From Klebsormidium nitens (lineage: Eukaryota; Streptophyta; Klebsormidiophyceae; Klebsormidiales; Klebsormidiaceae): 64,000 nucleotides of DNA. Each line of letters starts with the position of its first letter. Position 1 is the first letter of the stretch. A program made the position numbers and the translations under genes. The stretch spans positions 34,551 through 98,550 of the forward strand of contig DF237293.1 in NCBI GenBank assembly GCA_000708835.1. Reading direction: 5' to 3'. A model generated the notes under the pieces. It saw only the letters and a program-made list of their open reading frames with translations. It ran no database searches and was not told the origin of the DNA. This document shows positions 1 through 10,192 of the stretch, piece by piece.

Positions 1-472
1 AAACAGCAGTTGGCAGATGACACCATTGTTTGGAGCTGCCGCGGTTGATCACCTTGGGGTTGAATAGTGTTGGAGCTGACAACATCAGGAGAGAAGGCAG
101 AAAGCTGACAGCTCATTCAAAAACATGACAGCTTATCTGAAAATAGGGCACTGTGTTTGTTCAGGAGCTAGTGTTTGCGATCAGCGAGACCCACAAGCGT
201 TTGTGCAACTCTTCCGTGCGTTCGCTTCAGACAAGGCATCCCCTCTTTGAGGGGAAGCAAGTTTAGAGAGTGGGCAACGAGCTGTGACGTGTTTCATCAC
301 ACGCCGCCTCCTCCAGTTGAACAAACACAGGGGCTGTTTGAGCGGAAAAGAGATCCAGCGACAGCGGAAGGAGGGGGGTGGATCATCACCGAGTATCAGG
401 GAGGGGCCAGAGTAGTGAAAGTGGGAAACAATCTGCACTGCGAAAAGAGGGAGGGGGGAATTTGGTGCAAGC
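1..472. other. Region upstream of the rhodopsin gene
   Basis: No gene recognised. Overlapping open frames on both strands here do not resemble known proteins. Likely holds the 5' untranslated region and promoter of the rhodopsin gene. Confidence 0.4.
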
Positions 473-3400
473 ATGGCGGTACAGCTGCATCAGCTGGGGG
501 CGGTTATGCAGTACGTCGTGTTTGGGATCTCCGTTGCGCTCGCCCTCTTCTTCATTGTGCAGACACGCCGGAAAAATGTCAACTGGGAAAGTGAGTCGGT
601 ACTACTTGAGTCAACCTTTGCTGTTTTCCTTCTCTCATTCTGATTCTCTGTAAGTGAGCTCTAGTTTTGTAGTTGGTGCACTTTTTAACTAGCTTGAATG
701 GGGCAGACTTTCAGTAGGTTAGCAAGGGACACTGCCCGAAATTTGATGAGTGATTCGAGGTAGTTTACTTCAAACAACTAGCTAGAGCTGGCATAGCAGT
801 GCTTTGGTTCCGCCATCTGAAGTAAAGTGAACCTCTCACTCACCTTGGAGGCAAAAAACTCCCTCTTGCTACAGGGAACTTGGGTAATCCTCATTCCACA
901 GAGGCTTTCATTATACTTTTATGCTTGTCTAGAGAGCACGCCTCTTTTGCATCATCTTACGAGAAGGCAGACTGGCCATTGACTGAAGAGCTAGTACGTC
1001 TGGAGTCTCAATCTCCCAATTCTACTGGAGGAAACTGGAGGAATTCGTCTGATTGTTCGACCAGGTTTTCAAGGTCATCGTTGTCAGACTGCATCCTGGC
1101 TCGTTGGGTGTCTACTTCTGCAGAGCACTTCCGGAAACATTGAAGTCGGATATCAGAAAAGCACTGGCTCGTTCAAGATTTGCTGCATAAGATATCAAAA
1201 GCACAGATGTTGTGGTTTCTCCTCACATACCCGGGTAGTTGGGCTAGCGTTTCATAGCGTCCAGTTATGCACGTTGGGCGAACTTTGCTGCTGAATCTGT
1301 TCATGACGACTTCTGTGCCCAACTTTGGGTGCATAAGCTGGCCTCAAAACAAGATACCGTCTTTCAGATGGCGAGATACAGACAATTGGCAGTTTAATGT
1401 CGCTTGCAAACATTCCTGCTCCTTCTAAACTTTGCTGGCACTTGCTGTTCGGGATTTTTCAATCAAAGCGGCCCCTTCAAGCCCCTCCCAAGTTCTCTTT
1501 GGTTTCCCTGGCCCTCGATATCAACACAAATACTGTTATGGTACTACGAGCAGTGGCCTGATGGGCTTCCGTTTGCAACTCCCTTGACGCTACCCCAGAT
1601 CGTCAAAAGACTGTCCACTCATGAGTTCCTGCACTCGTTTTTTCAGTCCACGATTTCATCTAGGTCGTTGTTAAGCCTTCATCTACCTATTCAGTCGTCT
1701 GTGAACACCGTCTTAGCCTCTGCTAACCTTCTCAGCTCTCCGTTAACCCTGCAGTCATCTTTGCCACCGCCGCCCTCGCGACCCTCTACATGCTGGAGCG
1801 TCAATGGGGCCCCGCCGGCCCCGCTGACATCAGCATGACGAGTTCGGGGCGACGGTTGCCGTGGTTCCGCTATGGGGAGTGGCTCCTGACGTTTCCTCCG
1901 TTATTGGCGGCGGTCGCAAATCTGACGGGGCTTGGGAGGCGGAAATGGGGCCAAGGAATGGCTCTGTTGGGCGCGCTCCAAGTTGCGCTTCTGGGGGGGG
2001 TCACGGCGGCATACAGCACGGGCCTTGCGGCGAAGATTGTTTTTGTAAGTGGGCCCTTGAGCCTTGACGTCGAGCTGACGTTATGCTGCGGCCTGCAATA
2101 ACTGACATTGATATTTGTCTGACTGTGGCGCTCTGTCAAAATGGAACAGCGAGCAAAGCGCCTCAGCTCGAAGGTGGCTAATGGTGGCGACCGATGAACC
2201 GATTGCAGTATTTGTTTTGGTGGCCGACGCCGCCGCCTGTTTGATCATGTCCTGATTAGTGTCGTCAATCTGAGAGATTGCGTCCGGACATCAAGTTTTC
2301 TAGCCGAGACTCATAATCGAAGGATCCAACGCACCAGACTTAAGGCCTGGGTACGGATCGAGCGTAGATTCACTGAGCTCATTTCTCCAATCGAAGCTCT
2401 GCAATGATCTGATTTGCTGACGTTGCTCATTCTTTTCCTCCAGGCGTGCATTGCGGCAGCTGCATATGCTGTTGTCCTTGTGCTGACGTCACTCACCTTC
2501 GGGCTGACGTATCGTGAGGTGCCCCTCTCCCTGCGGGGCTTCGTGTCGCTCCTGCGCGCCCTGCTGCTGCTGACGTGGCTTGTCTACCCCGTCACCTGGG
2601 CGCTCGGTCCAGCAGGTGAGGAAAGCATGATGTCAGCGCCACGTCACCAAAGCCGTGAAAGCTTTGAAACAACAAGCCGTCTTGCGGGTACATGATGAGA
2701 ACAATCCGTATGTTACGACGACTGGATCGGCTAGCCTGGGCGTCACGAAGTTGGTCGGCCGTAAATTTGCACTGGACGAGCGTTCTTATGCACAGGAAGC
2801 CTGATGCGCCAACAATGTGTCGTTTCTATCTGAAAACCAGTCCAGTGTGCTAGCCTTACCACTCCACTGTGCTAGCCTTACGAGTTCGCAACAGTCTTCT
2901 TTCTGCTGAGAAAGCGTCCTGCTTCTTCATCAGAAGCCTTAACACCAATGTCCTCAAAGCAGATTGCTGAACGCTCCTTGTCGAACGGCCTCTCCGCAGG
3001 TTTCCGCCGGATCTCCTTCGACGGCGAAACGGTCGCGTTCGCTTTTGCGGACATCTTCGCCAAGTGCGCCTGGAGCGTTCTACTGTGGTACTTCCGCCGG
3101 ACAGTCCAAGTGTCCGTTCCGGCGCAGTTCTGGGCGACGCAGGCCGACGCGCAGGTGGGCGGGGTTCGAAAGGTTCTCGTTCTAGTTAACCAATAAGCTC
3201 AGGGTCTCACCGAAGCTGACTCGAAGGATCACGCGCTTTGCACTCGTACTCATCCTTACCCCCGCACTCATCCCAGCCGTCTTTATGGGTGTTCGGTGGG
3301 CTTATGATTCACCCATCTGAATCTGATTGGCATTCGGCATGTGGGGACCAGGATTTAAGTTTGGAGTTCGGGCGTTTGTCCGGAAACATTGTGATCGCCA

Positions 3401-5839
3401 CGCGCGACCAATTTAAGCACCATCCAATAACACGTGTTTCAATTTAGAAGCTAGCTAGAAGCACGCTGTTGCCCGCCAGAAAATCTACACGTCACCCTGC
3501 TCTGAGTGGATGAGCAGACTCTTCGTGTAAGTTCGACATGGCGAATCTATCTTTCACAACGTCGAAAACGAGTATGGTGTTTCTGCGTCAGCCAAGCCGA
3601 ACCCAGCTGACGTACGCTGTTTTTCTTGTTTTTGGTCTCCGCAGGCCGCCCGGGCCGCCTCTTGGTAAGCTGCCATCGCCCAGCCGACGTTTCAATAAAA
3701 GGTCGCTGTAGAGAATTTGTCAAAGCAGAGACTTGAAATTCTGAGTCGTATGCTTCTTTTCCTCTTGGCAGGCTGCGCCGGGCGCCGTCGGGGATACCGG
3801 AGTTGCCCAGCAGCTCCTTGGCAAGGGAGATCCGGTGCTTGTCTCCGGGCGCCGTTTTCAGCCGGCGGTCGCGGAAGTTGGAGAGGGATCCCCCTCGGGC
3901 AAAGAGCCGCTCCTATTGGAGGAACCAGAGGTCAGGACTTTTTCTTCTGGCATGAAGAGACCTTCGATTTGCGCGTTATCTTTTTGCATCTCTGCTTCCA
4001 CAGCGTTTAGTGGAAAATGTGTTGTGGACTGGATGCAGACTGGCGAAGCCGTGGATTTGGACACCTTCGAGCTCTCGAACACATTGCGCTTTTGGAAAAG
4101 CCCAGCGCCTGCGTCCTTTGCAGTCCGCGCAGCAAAATTACGGACGAATATAATCCGGAGAGACGTTTTGTATCCCATTCGCTCGCAAGCGTGTACTTTG
4201 AATGTCTTGAAGGAGTCTCAAGTCCTGCCTTATCCTTGATTTCTGCGCAGGAGGTGCCGCTGACTGGCTGGCCGCTCGGGCTCGCACGTACGCGTGTGCA
4301 CGTGGCCCCCCGTGACGTCACCCGCCCCCGCGCTTCTCCCCGGTTCTGGTTTCCCGGTCTCTCCGATCAGATCCGCACAGAACAGGCGGCCTACAGCCCG
4401 ACCGGAACGCCCTTTCCGGTCACTCGGCCCTCGTCCCTTCTTCCGAGCCCCAGACAAGAGCTAGAAACGGCGGAAGGGGTGACGGTCTACCGGAATCCGC
4501 TGGCTCTGACGGAATCCGGAGAGCAGGAGGTAGGCGACGCGGCCGTCGCGCGCGCGCGCGGGCGCGAGCTCGCGATCGATATTCCGGGGGAGGGTTCAGG
4601 CCAGCGGACGCCGGAGTGGGGCGGAGCGGAATCCTCTGAGGACCGGAAACGGACTTGGGCGGCGTTTATCCGCTCTTTCGGTGCGCAAAAGTCGCCTCCT
4701 GAGACCAAGTCCGAGGAAGGCGAAGCCGGGTACAAAACGCTCGCCCGGCCGGAATGGCCGGGCTCTATTTCGGCGCGCAAAGAGCGCCCGGGGGAGAGTC
4801 AGTCTCGGTTCTGCCTGCGGCGACGGCCGAGGAAACCACACTCGCTTCGGAAGTTCCGACACCGACCAGCCGGCTCGAGAGAATTGTAAAAGGGCCGGAG
4901 GGATCCGGGGTGGACTCGTCCACCATGACGTCAGCGTCGAGAGCCTCCCCTTCCATGCTGACGTCAGCGGTCAGCCCGCCCGTTCCGCTGGTCGAGAGGG
5001 GAACCCCGCGCGCGACGCCCCGGCGGCGTCCGCTGCCGTTCTTCGATCCGGAGACCGGGGAAGTTAACCGGGGAGTGTTGGTGGATCCCATTGACGAGGA
5101 GTCTCCAGTGCCTGACGTCACGGAAACGTCACCGGTGACCTCATCCAGGAGGCGCCGGATGAGACGATCGGGAGTGACGGCGGAAGGCGATAGCGACGTC
5201 GACAGTTTTGATTCCGTTGGTTCCGGCATGGAAGAGTCCGACTCCGGGGAGTCAGGGGGCGGAATCTACATCGAAGAAGCAAAACCCAAGTTTAGAGTAT
5301 TCTCAGGGCGCCCCTTAAAACCCGATGCGGGCAGCCCTCCGGTTACCGTAATCCGGTCCCCGGATACCGGCGCGGCGGAAGCCGTTTCTCGGCGATTGAC
5401 GTACGAGCCCTCGGGGCCTTCCCCCGCCCCCGCGCTCGTAGGACAGCTTTTTCCGGCGTCGAAGAACTCGCCCCCGGGCGCAGAGGCCGAACTTTTCGAC
5501 GAGGAACGGCGGCGAGGGGACGGCCTGATCCTGGCCCGCCCCGCGCGCCGGCGGTTCGGGGACGCGGACCCGATGAGCCCGCGCGCTCGTAGGGTTTTGG
5601 GGCGCGAGGGTTCGGAGGGTTCGGGCGCGTCTTCGTCGCCGCGCGGGTCGCGGGGCGACATCGTAAGCCCTCGAAGCAGGAGCGGTTTGTCGCGCAGCCA
5701 GTCGGCGGAAGACCTGAACAGGGGGGGCATCTCCGTGAGTTTTGCACCCCCCCAGAGGCGGGCCGGCGGCTCGTTCGCGTACTACAGCGGGGGAAAGTTG
5801 GCGGACGTCCGGAGCAGCAGTTCCGAGAAGGACTTGTGA
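473..5839 (+). CDS. Channelrhodopsin-type microbial rhodopsin with long cytoplasmic tail
   Basis: Retinal-binding seven-helix membrane protein of the green-algal channelrhodopsin family. Exons that agree in phase: 473-590, 1755-2044, 2444-2615, 3000-3154, 3772-3930 and 4251 onward, with the tail running on to a stop at 5839. The ATG at 473 follows an in-frame stop at 413. Helix 1 is about residues 12-31. Helix 3 carries RYGEWLLTFP (R78, E81), followed by NLTG. Helix 6 has W181 and YP..W..GP. Helix 7 has D211 and the Schiff-base lysine K215 in DIFAKCAW. Order and spacing follow Chlamydomonas ChR2, but several channel-gate residues are replaced (see findings). The tail after about residue 245 is over 500 residues, rich in Ser, Pro, Glu, Arg and Gly, and looks disordered. 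The reading frame changes near 4745-4765. A possible donor at 5735 suggests an alternative 3' end. The rhodopsin identity is secure; ion transport is not shown by sequence. Confidence 0.88.
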
Positions 5840-6603
5840 GCATATCTTTCTGTGACACGCAAACGAAAAAAGAGGATCATGCAGGGAGACGCAAAAGAAT
5901 GAAGAGAATCATGCAGGGCAGTTGTCGATTGTTGATCAAACCCTCAACAAACCCGCATATCTATTCGCGAGGTTTCTTAACACTGAAGCCAACGTCTCAT
6001 TTCCAAAAGCTTTGCTAGAAGCTCTTGAGTGTGGCAGAGGGCTCTTGATGGTCGATACGCACTGTTTTGGCAAGCAGATTTGCTCTTCATCTTTTTGTTG
6101 GACGCTTTTTTGAAATCGCTAGAGCCGTTGGCAGGCTACGTGCCACGTGTTCCATCAAAAGTAATTTTTAGATTGTGGAAGCACATTCAAAAGGTCTTCT
6201 ACAATCCTGAAAAGAATCTTGATGTGGACAACCCCTAGCACAGGTTCAGGGGCTCGACTTGGTCTGGGATTGAAAAGGTCTTCGGGACACTGTCAGTTGA
6301 ATTTGAAAGTTAGGTTTGAAGTCTATTTAACCTTTATGTCCAGAGATGAACGTGATACGTACGACCGCTCCAGATTGCAGGATCTCGAGCTTTCCAATCC
6401 TACTCTTTTTGGCCACTACGTATGGAAAGTTACGGACAACTTTGAGGTCCCCTTTCCAAGAACGAATGCTTCCTTTTGTCGATCACCTTTACACACGCGC
6501 GAAGCGTCCTGTTGAACGTTGACGTCCCTCTTGTCGCATCCACCGCTAAGGAGCTCTCTTGAAAACAAAACAAACAAACAGCTTTCATCCATTCTATCCG
6601 CAG

Positions 6604-7600
6604 TTCCGACTATTGGGGCAGAGTCACCGGAACTCCGGCGTCCATTCGGTCACCGGAGGCCGAAGCGGGCCCAGCTTTGGACGTTCCGTTCGTTCCGGCG
6701 CGCAATGAGGGGCCGGAATCATCCGCCACGGTGGGGCCTCAGGGTGACGTCGGCTTTGGGCAGCGTGAAATCAGCTTTGAGGAGCGTGCCGTCGGCTTCG
6801 CGGGGGCTGACGATAGGTTGCAGCGGTACGGCTCGAGTGGTGTTAGTTTTGAGAGTGACATCAGCGCGGTGCGGAGTGATCCGGGGCTGCTCCGGCGGCG
6901 ACCGCCGGAAGCGGAATTCCGCCCGGATCTCGGCCGGAGGTCGCTTGGGAGCGCGGAGTTCACCTGGCAGCTCGGTGACGCATCCGGGGGGGACTCGGAC
7001 TTCCGGCGGCGGTCCTTTCCGGTTCCGCAGTCCCGCGACCAGCGGAACGCAACGGAAGACATGCGCGAGTTTTTCCCCGCTGCGCCGGCGCGGCTGCTCG
7101 GAACGGGTGAAAGAGTGTCAATTTCGCGGCCGGACATTTCCGTTGAGCTCGAACCGCGGATTCCGGGCCCGGCACCGGAAGCGTGGGAGGAGGGCGCCGC
7201 TCAAGAAGTCTCCTTCCAGCCAGAAGCCGAAAGGGATCTCAGCGGAATGACAATGACAGTACAAGCGGGTTCTGACAGCGGGGCGTTCCGGTCCGGAGAG
7301 AGCGGCATCGAGGCATCGAGCGGAAACGGAACACTGTCGAGTCTCGAGAGCGGAGCGATCGAGCAGCGGATCTCAGGGCTTGGGGAGGAGTCGGCGCAAT
7401 TCGCCGGGCGCAATACGAGGCGGCCGTCCCCTTACTATTATTATTCCGGGGACGCGGTTACTCTTCCACCGGTCGCTTCTCTGGGAAGATTGGAGCCCAT
7501 TGTCGAAGTCGGGTCGACCCCGGAAATGTCCCCCGAGTCGGCGGAGATGCGGCCGCGGACCGCGATCCGGTTCTATTCGCCGCAGTTCCGCCGGCGGTGA
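6604..7600 (+). CDS. Large 3' exon-like ORF, possible alternative tail of the rhodopsin gene
   Basis: A 332-codon open frame begins directly after a good acceptor (pyrimidine tract plus CCGCAG, ending at 6603) and stops at 7598-7600. It has no early ATG in frame, so it is probably an exon of a multi-exon gene. Its composition (Ser, Glu, Pro, Arg, Gly-rich) and a PYYYYSGD motif near the end resemble the rhodopsin tail just upstream, which has FAYYSGGK near its own end. The acceptor needs two bases carried over from the previous exon. The candidate donor at 5735 leaves none, so a direct join would shift frame and stop near 6705. Either a small exon lies between 5840 and 6603, or this belongs to another transcript. 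No known domain recognised. Confidence 0.5.
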
Positions 7601-9079
7601 GCGGAATATACTGCACGGAAACTGACGGCCTGTTGGATATCAGTACGACCAAACGGACAACTAACTTATAATCGACAGACATCCGGAGGGCGATCAAACT
7701 AGCATCAGGGGGTGACCGGAAAAGATCTGACCGTTTTTGTCAAAGGCTTTGTACAATGCTTCTGTTGAGCACCGTTATGTCTATCGCATCCACTTGAGAC
7801 TTGCAAGATTTCTGCTGAAATCGGACCGCGCTTGCGTTAAATCAAGAAGGATAAGAGAGAACGATACCTGATTTTGCTTGCATAGGGTTCTGAACCGTCC
7901 GCAACCATTTGTAGGGTTGCGTAGGACTCTGAGAGGGTCACTCTTGCTCACCGTTAGAATGCTTACGCAGGAAGCGAGATTGGTTACATCCAGACCCATT
8001 ATCTGCCTTGTGCCATGCGCCCGGCCTGCCCCAGCTCGTCACCGTACTGTTTTCACTGAAATTGAGTTGAGAAATCAAAGCACTCAGTTATTGCATCAGT
8101 GACCTGTTCTTCATACTCAAGATACCGTGGCATGGTGCGGTTGAATCCATTTCAAAACAGACCAGAGTGCCACTTGCATGCGTTACTTGCACATATTTCA
8201 GGCAGTTGCAATATCTAATGCGGCACATCACTGGCTGCTTACACAATCTGTTTCGACCATTGTTTGAATACGTGTTTGTCACGTACGGTAGCTCATGAGT
8301 ATTGGCCGCGCGGTACGTGTCCGATGATACAACATCCATATCGCGGCCTATCCTCAGATCTTCTCGGGCTCGACTCGCTAGCTCGGGGACTGGTCACTTC
8401 ACGCCTACCGGCCCACTTTAGGGGCTGCGCCCACTGTAGAGTCTGCATAGAAGTTGCAATTAACGGTATTATCCTGATTGCAACTAAAGGCAGCGTTCCA
8501 TCTAACGTAAGTAACTGTAATCTCTTGCTCTGTGTGCAGAGAGACGTATAGGCACGGATCGAAATCCCGTTGTGCTTGAATCAAGTCTGACGACGCCTGT
8601 CTCATGAAAGTCGAAACATGATCAAAATTCCGCGCGTCAGAAACAAGCATGTTTGCGTCGGCCGTGCTGCAGTCCATATCACTTCCTGCTGTGGACACAT
8701 TGGAGCCGACCCTCTCGTCTGCGCCGTTGTAGCGCCCGCCCTCAACGCACCGGCACAACCGGCGGTCGATGTCGGGGTTTGATCTCTGGTTCTCAACAAG
8801 GTGGCGAGATTCCATGCTGTCGGTAACATTTGACTGAGACGTCGCACGCGGCGCTGGCGGACCGAAGCAGCTTAGAACAGCGGCATCGGTCACAACAACT
8901 ACCAATCTATCTCGGAGAATTGAAAAGGGGCGTTCAGGTAGAGAAGAGTAGAGTGAATTTATTTGTCACGTGATGGCCACACTGAGAAGTACGGTTCCTC
9001 CTGGTTTAGAGCTATGTCAAGGACGCTTTTGTGCCACGTGCAGGAATCCCTTGTGGCAACATGCAACTAGCGAGACTGA
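7601..9079. other. Intergenic, no gene recognised
   Basis: Separates the + strand rhodopsin gene from the - strand DUF3626 remnant, so the flanking genes converge here. A 166-codon ORF on the - strand (8405-8905) shows no family similarity I can see and is within the length expected by chance. Confidence 0.5.
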
Positions 9080-9879
9080 TCAGAAGATCCCAACGGAGAA
9101 CGCGTTATCCGCTGCTAACGCCTCTAGTCGCTCGCGTGTTTCCGCCGGTTCCGCTCTTGAGTAACGGATCTCTTTCATGTCGCACCAGAACTCAATGGGT
9201 CCATGTATCTGGGCCTCTACCAGGAAGGAAGCTTCGTCCGTTGCGTCCGAAAACTTCCGGTTGACGAGTCTGCGGATGTCCGCACTGGAGAAACCGCTCA
9301 GAATGTGGGCAAAGTGCTCACACGTGGCGGGAGTGTCGAAAGAGGACATCGAATCGCCGAGAGTGAAGGTAGCCCGTTTCCGGACGTCCGGGAGGAGCTC
9401 AAAGAGGCAGTGTCCGTACGAGAAAGCGCATCCCTGGGGGTGTTGGTACAGGTTAAGCGCGCCGTATTTTGGGCGTTCCGAGGGGATGGCTCCCTTCCCT
9501 CTGTGATACATCCCGGCAAAGAGTCGCCTTTCCCCTTCGTCGCGACTTTCTCCAAGACTGCCCGCTGAAATGTGCATTTCAAACTGGTTGCGGTAATGGG
9601 TATCGTTGAGAAACCCCTCGAGGACCGTTGATTGCATGCGGTCGGTACGATTTTGCAGGATCGAAGTGGATAACGATGGGCGCACTTTCCCGGACGTACT
9701 GCAAAACCTGCGCGAGCGCGTCGCGCGCAAAACCCAGGTCCTTAAAACGCTGTGCCAATTTCGGGAGGGCTTTGTCGGACGCTTCCTTCGCTCTCCGACG
9801 CGCGTCCCGCAGAAACTCTTTTTGCGTGACCGATAGTCCTAGCCGGCCCCCAAACTCCTCGTCCGCAAGCCCACAGTTT
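9080..9879 (-). pseudogene. Broken DUF3626 gene copy
   Basis: Matches the intact DUF3626 gene at 13229-14227 over nearly its whole conserved part: ESAPIVIHFDP, THYRNQFE.HIS, RPKYGALNL, TFTLGDS, the CEHFAHIL region and FLVEAQIHGPIEF. The match is split over two overlapping frames. One frame covers the N-terminal part down to about 9640; the other carries on from STVLEGF to the stop at 9080. Between the DP and STV codons this copy has 25 bases where the intact copy has 21, so the gene is frameshifted. At its 5' end the reading frame runs into a hAT-like element at 9880, and beyond that element a stop codon follows shortly in the same frame. It has probably lost function, unless the frameshift is an assembly error. 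Confidence 0.72.
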
Positions 9880-10184
9880 AGGCCCCGGAACAAGAATATT
9901 CGAATAGGAATATTCGGAATTTTGCCGCCAGGAATTGGAATATTGGGCTAAAATTTTTCAGATATCTGGAATATGGGGTTTGGATTTTTTTGAGGATTGG
10001 AATATCAAGTTTGGACCAAACAGGCCAAAGAATTGGGCATTTCGTTCTGAGATTGAGCATTTTGTAAGAATATTGTATGAATATGGAATATTTCAAGCCC
10101 CAGGCATTGGAATACCGCCCAATTTGGAGCTAGGAGTATGGAATATCCAGATTCCAAACCCATATATTCTTGTTCTAGGGCCGA
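9880..10184. mobile_element. hAT-like non-autonomous element (305 bp)
   Basis: AT-rich insert within the 5' part of the broken DUF3626 gene. The left end reads AGGCCCCGGAACAAGAATAT and the right end, reverse-complemented, TCGGCCCTAGAACAAGAATAT with one extra base, giving terminal inverted repeats of about 20 bp. The same 8 bp, CACAGTTT, flank it on both sides (9872-9879 and 10185-10192). An 8-bp duplication and ends of this kind suit the hAT superfamily. The interior is dominated by GGAATAT-type words and codes for nothing recognisable. Confidence 0.7.
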
Positions 10185-10192
10185 CACAGTTT

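Noticed and set aside
3645-3664. Micro-exon candidate of 20 bp between a good acceptor and a GTAAGC donor in the rhodopsin gene
   Set aside because: Including it puts the next exon out of frame, while skipping it joins 3154 to 3772 and 3930 to 4251 in phase 0.
5266-5858. Long - strand ORFs opposite the rhodopsin tail
   Set aside because: GC-rich coding DNA leaves the opposite strand open; these are antisense shadows of the + strand reading frame.
8405-8905. 166-codon ORF on the - strand
   Set aside because: No family motif. At this base composition one or two open stretches of this length are expected by chance in 64 kb on six frames.
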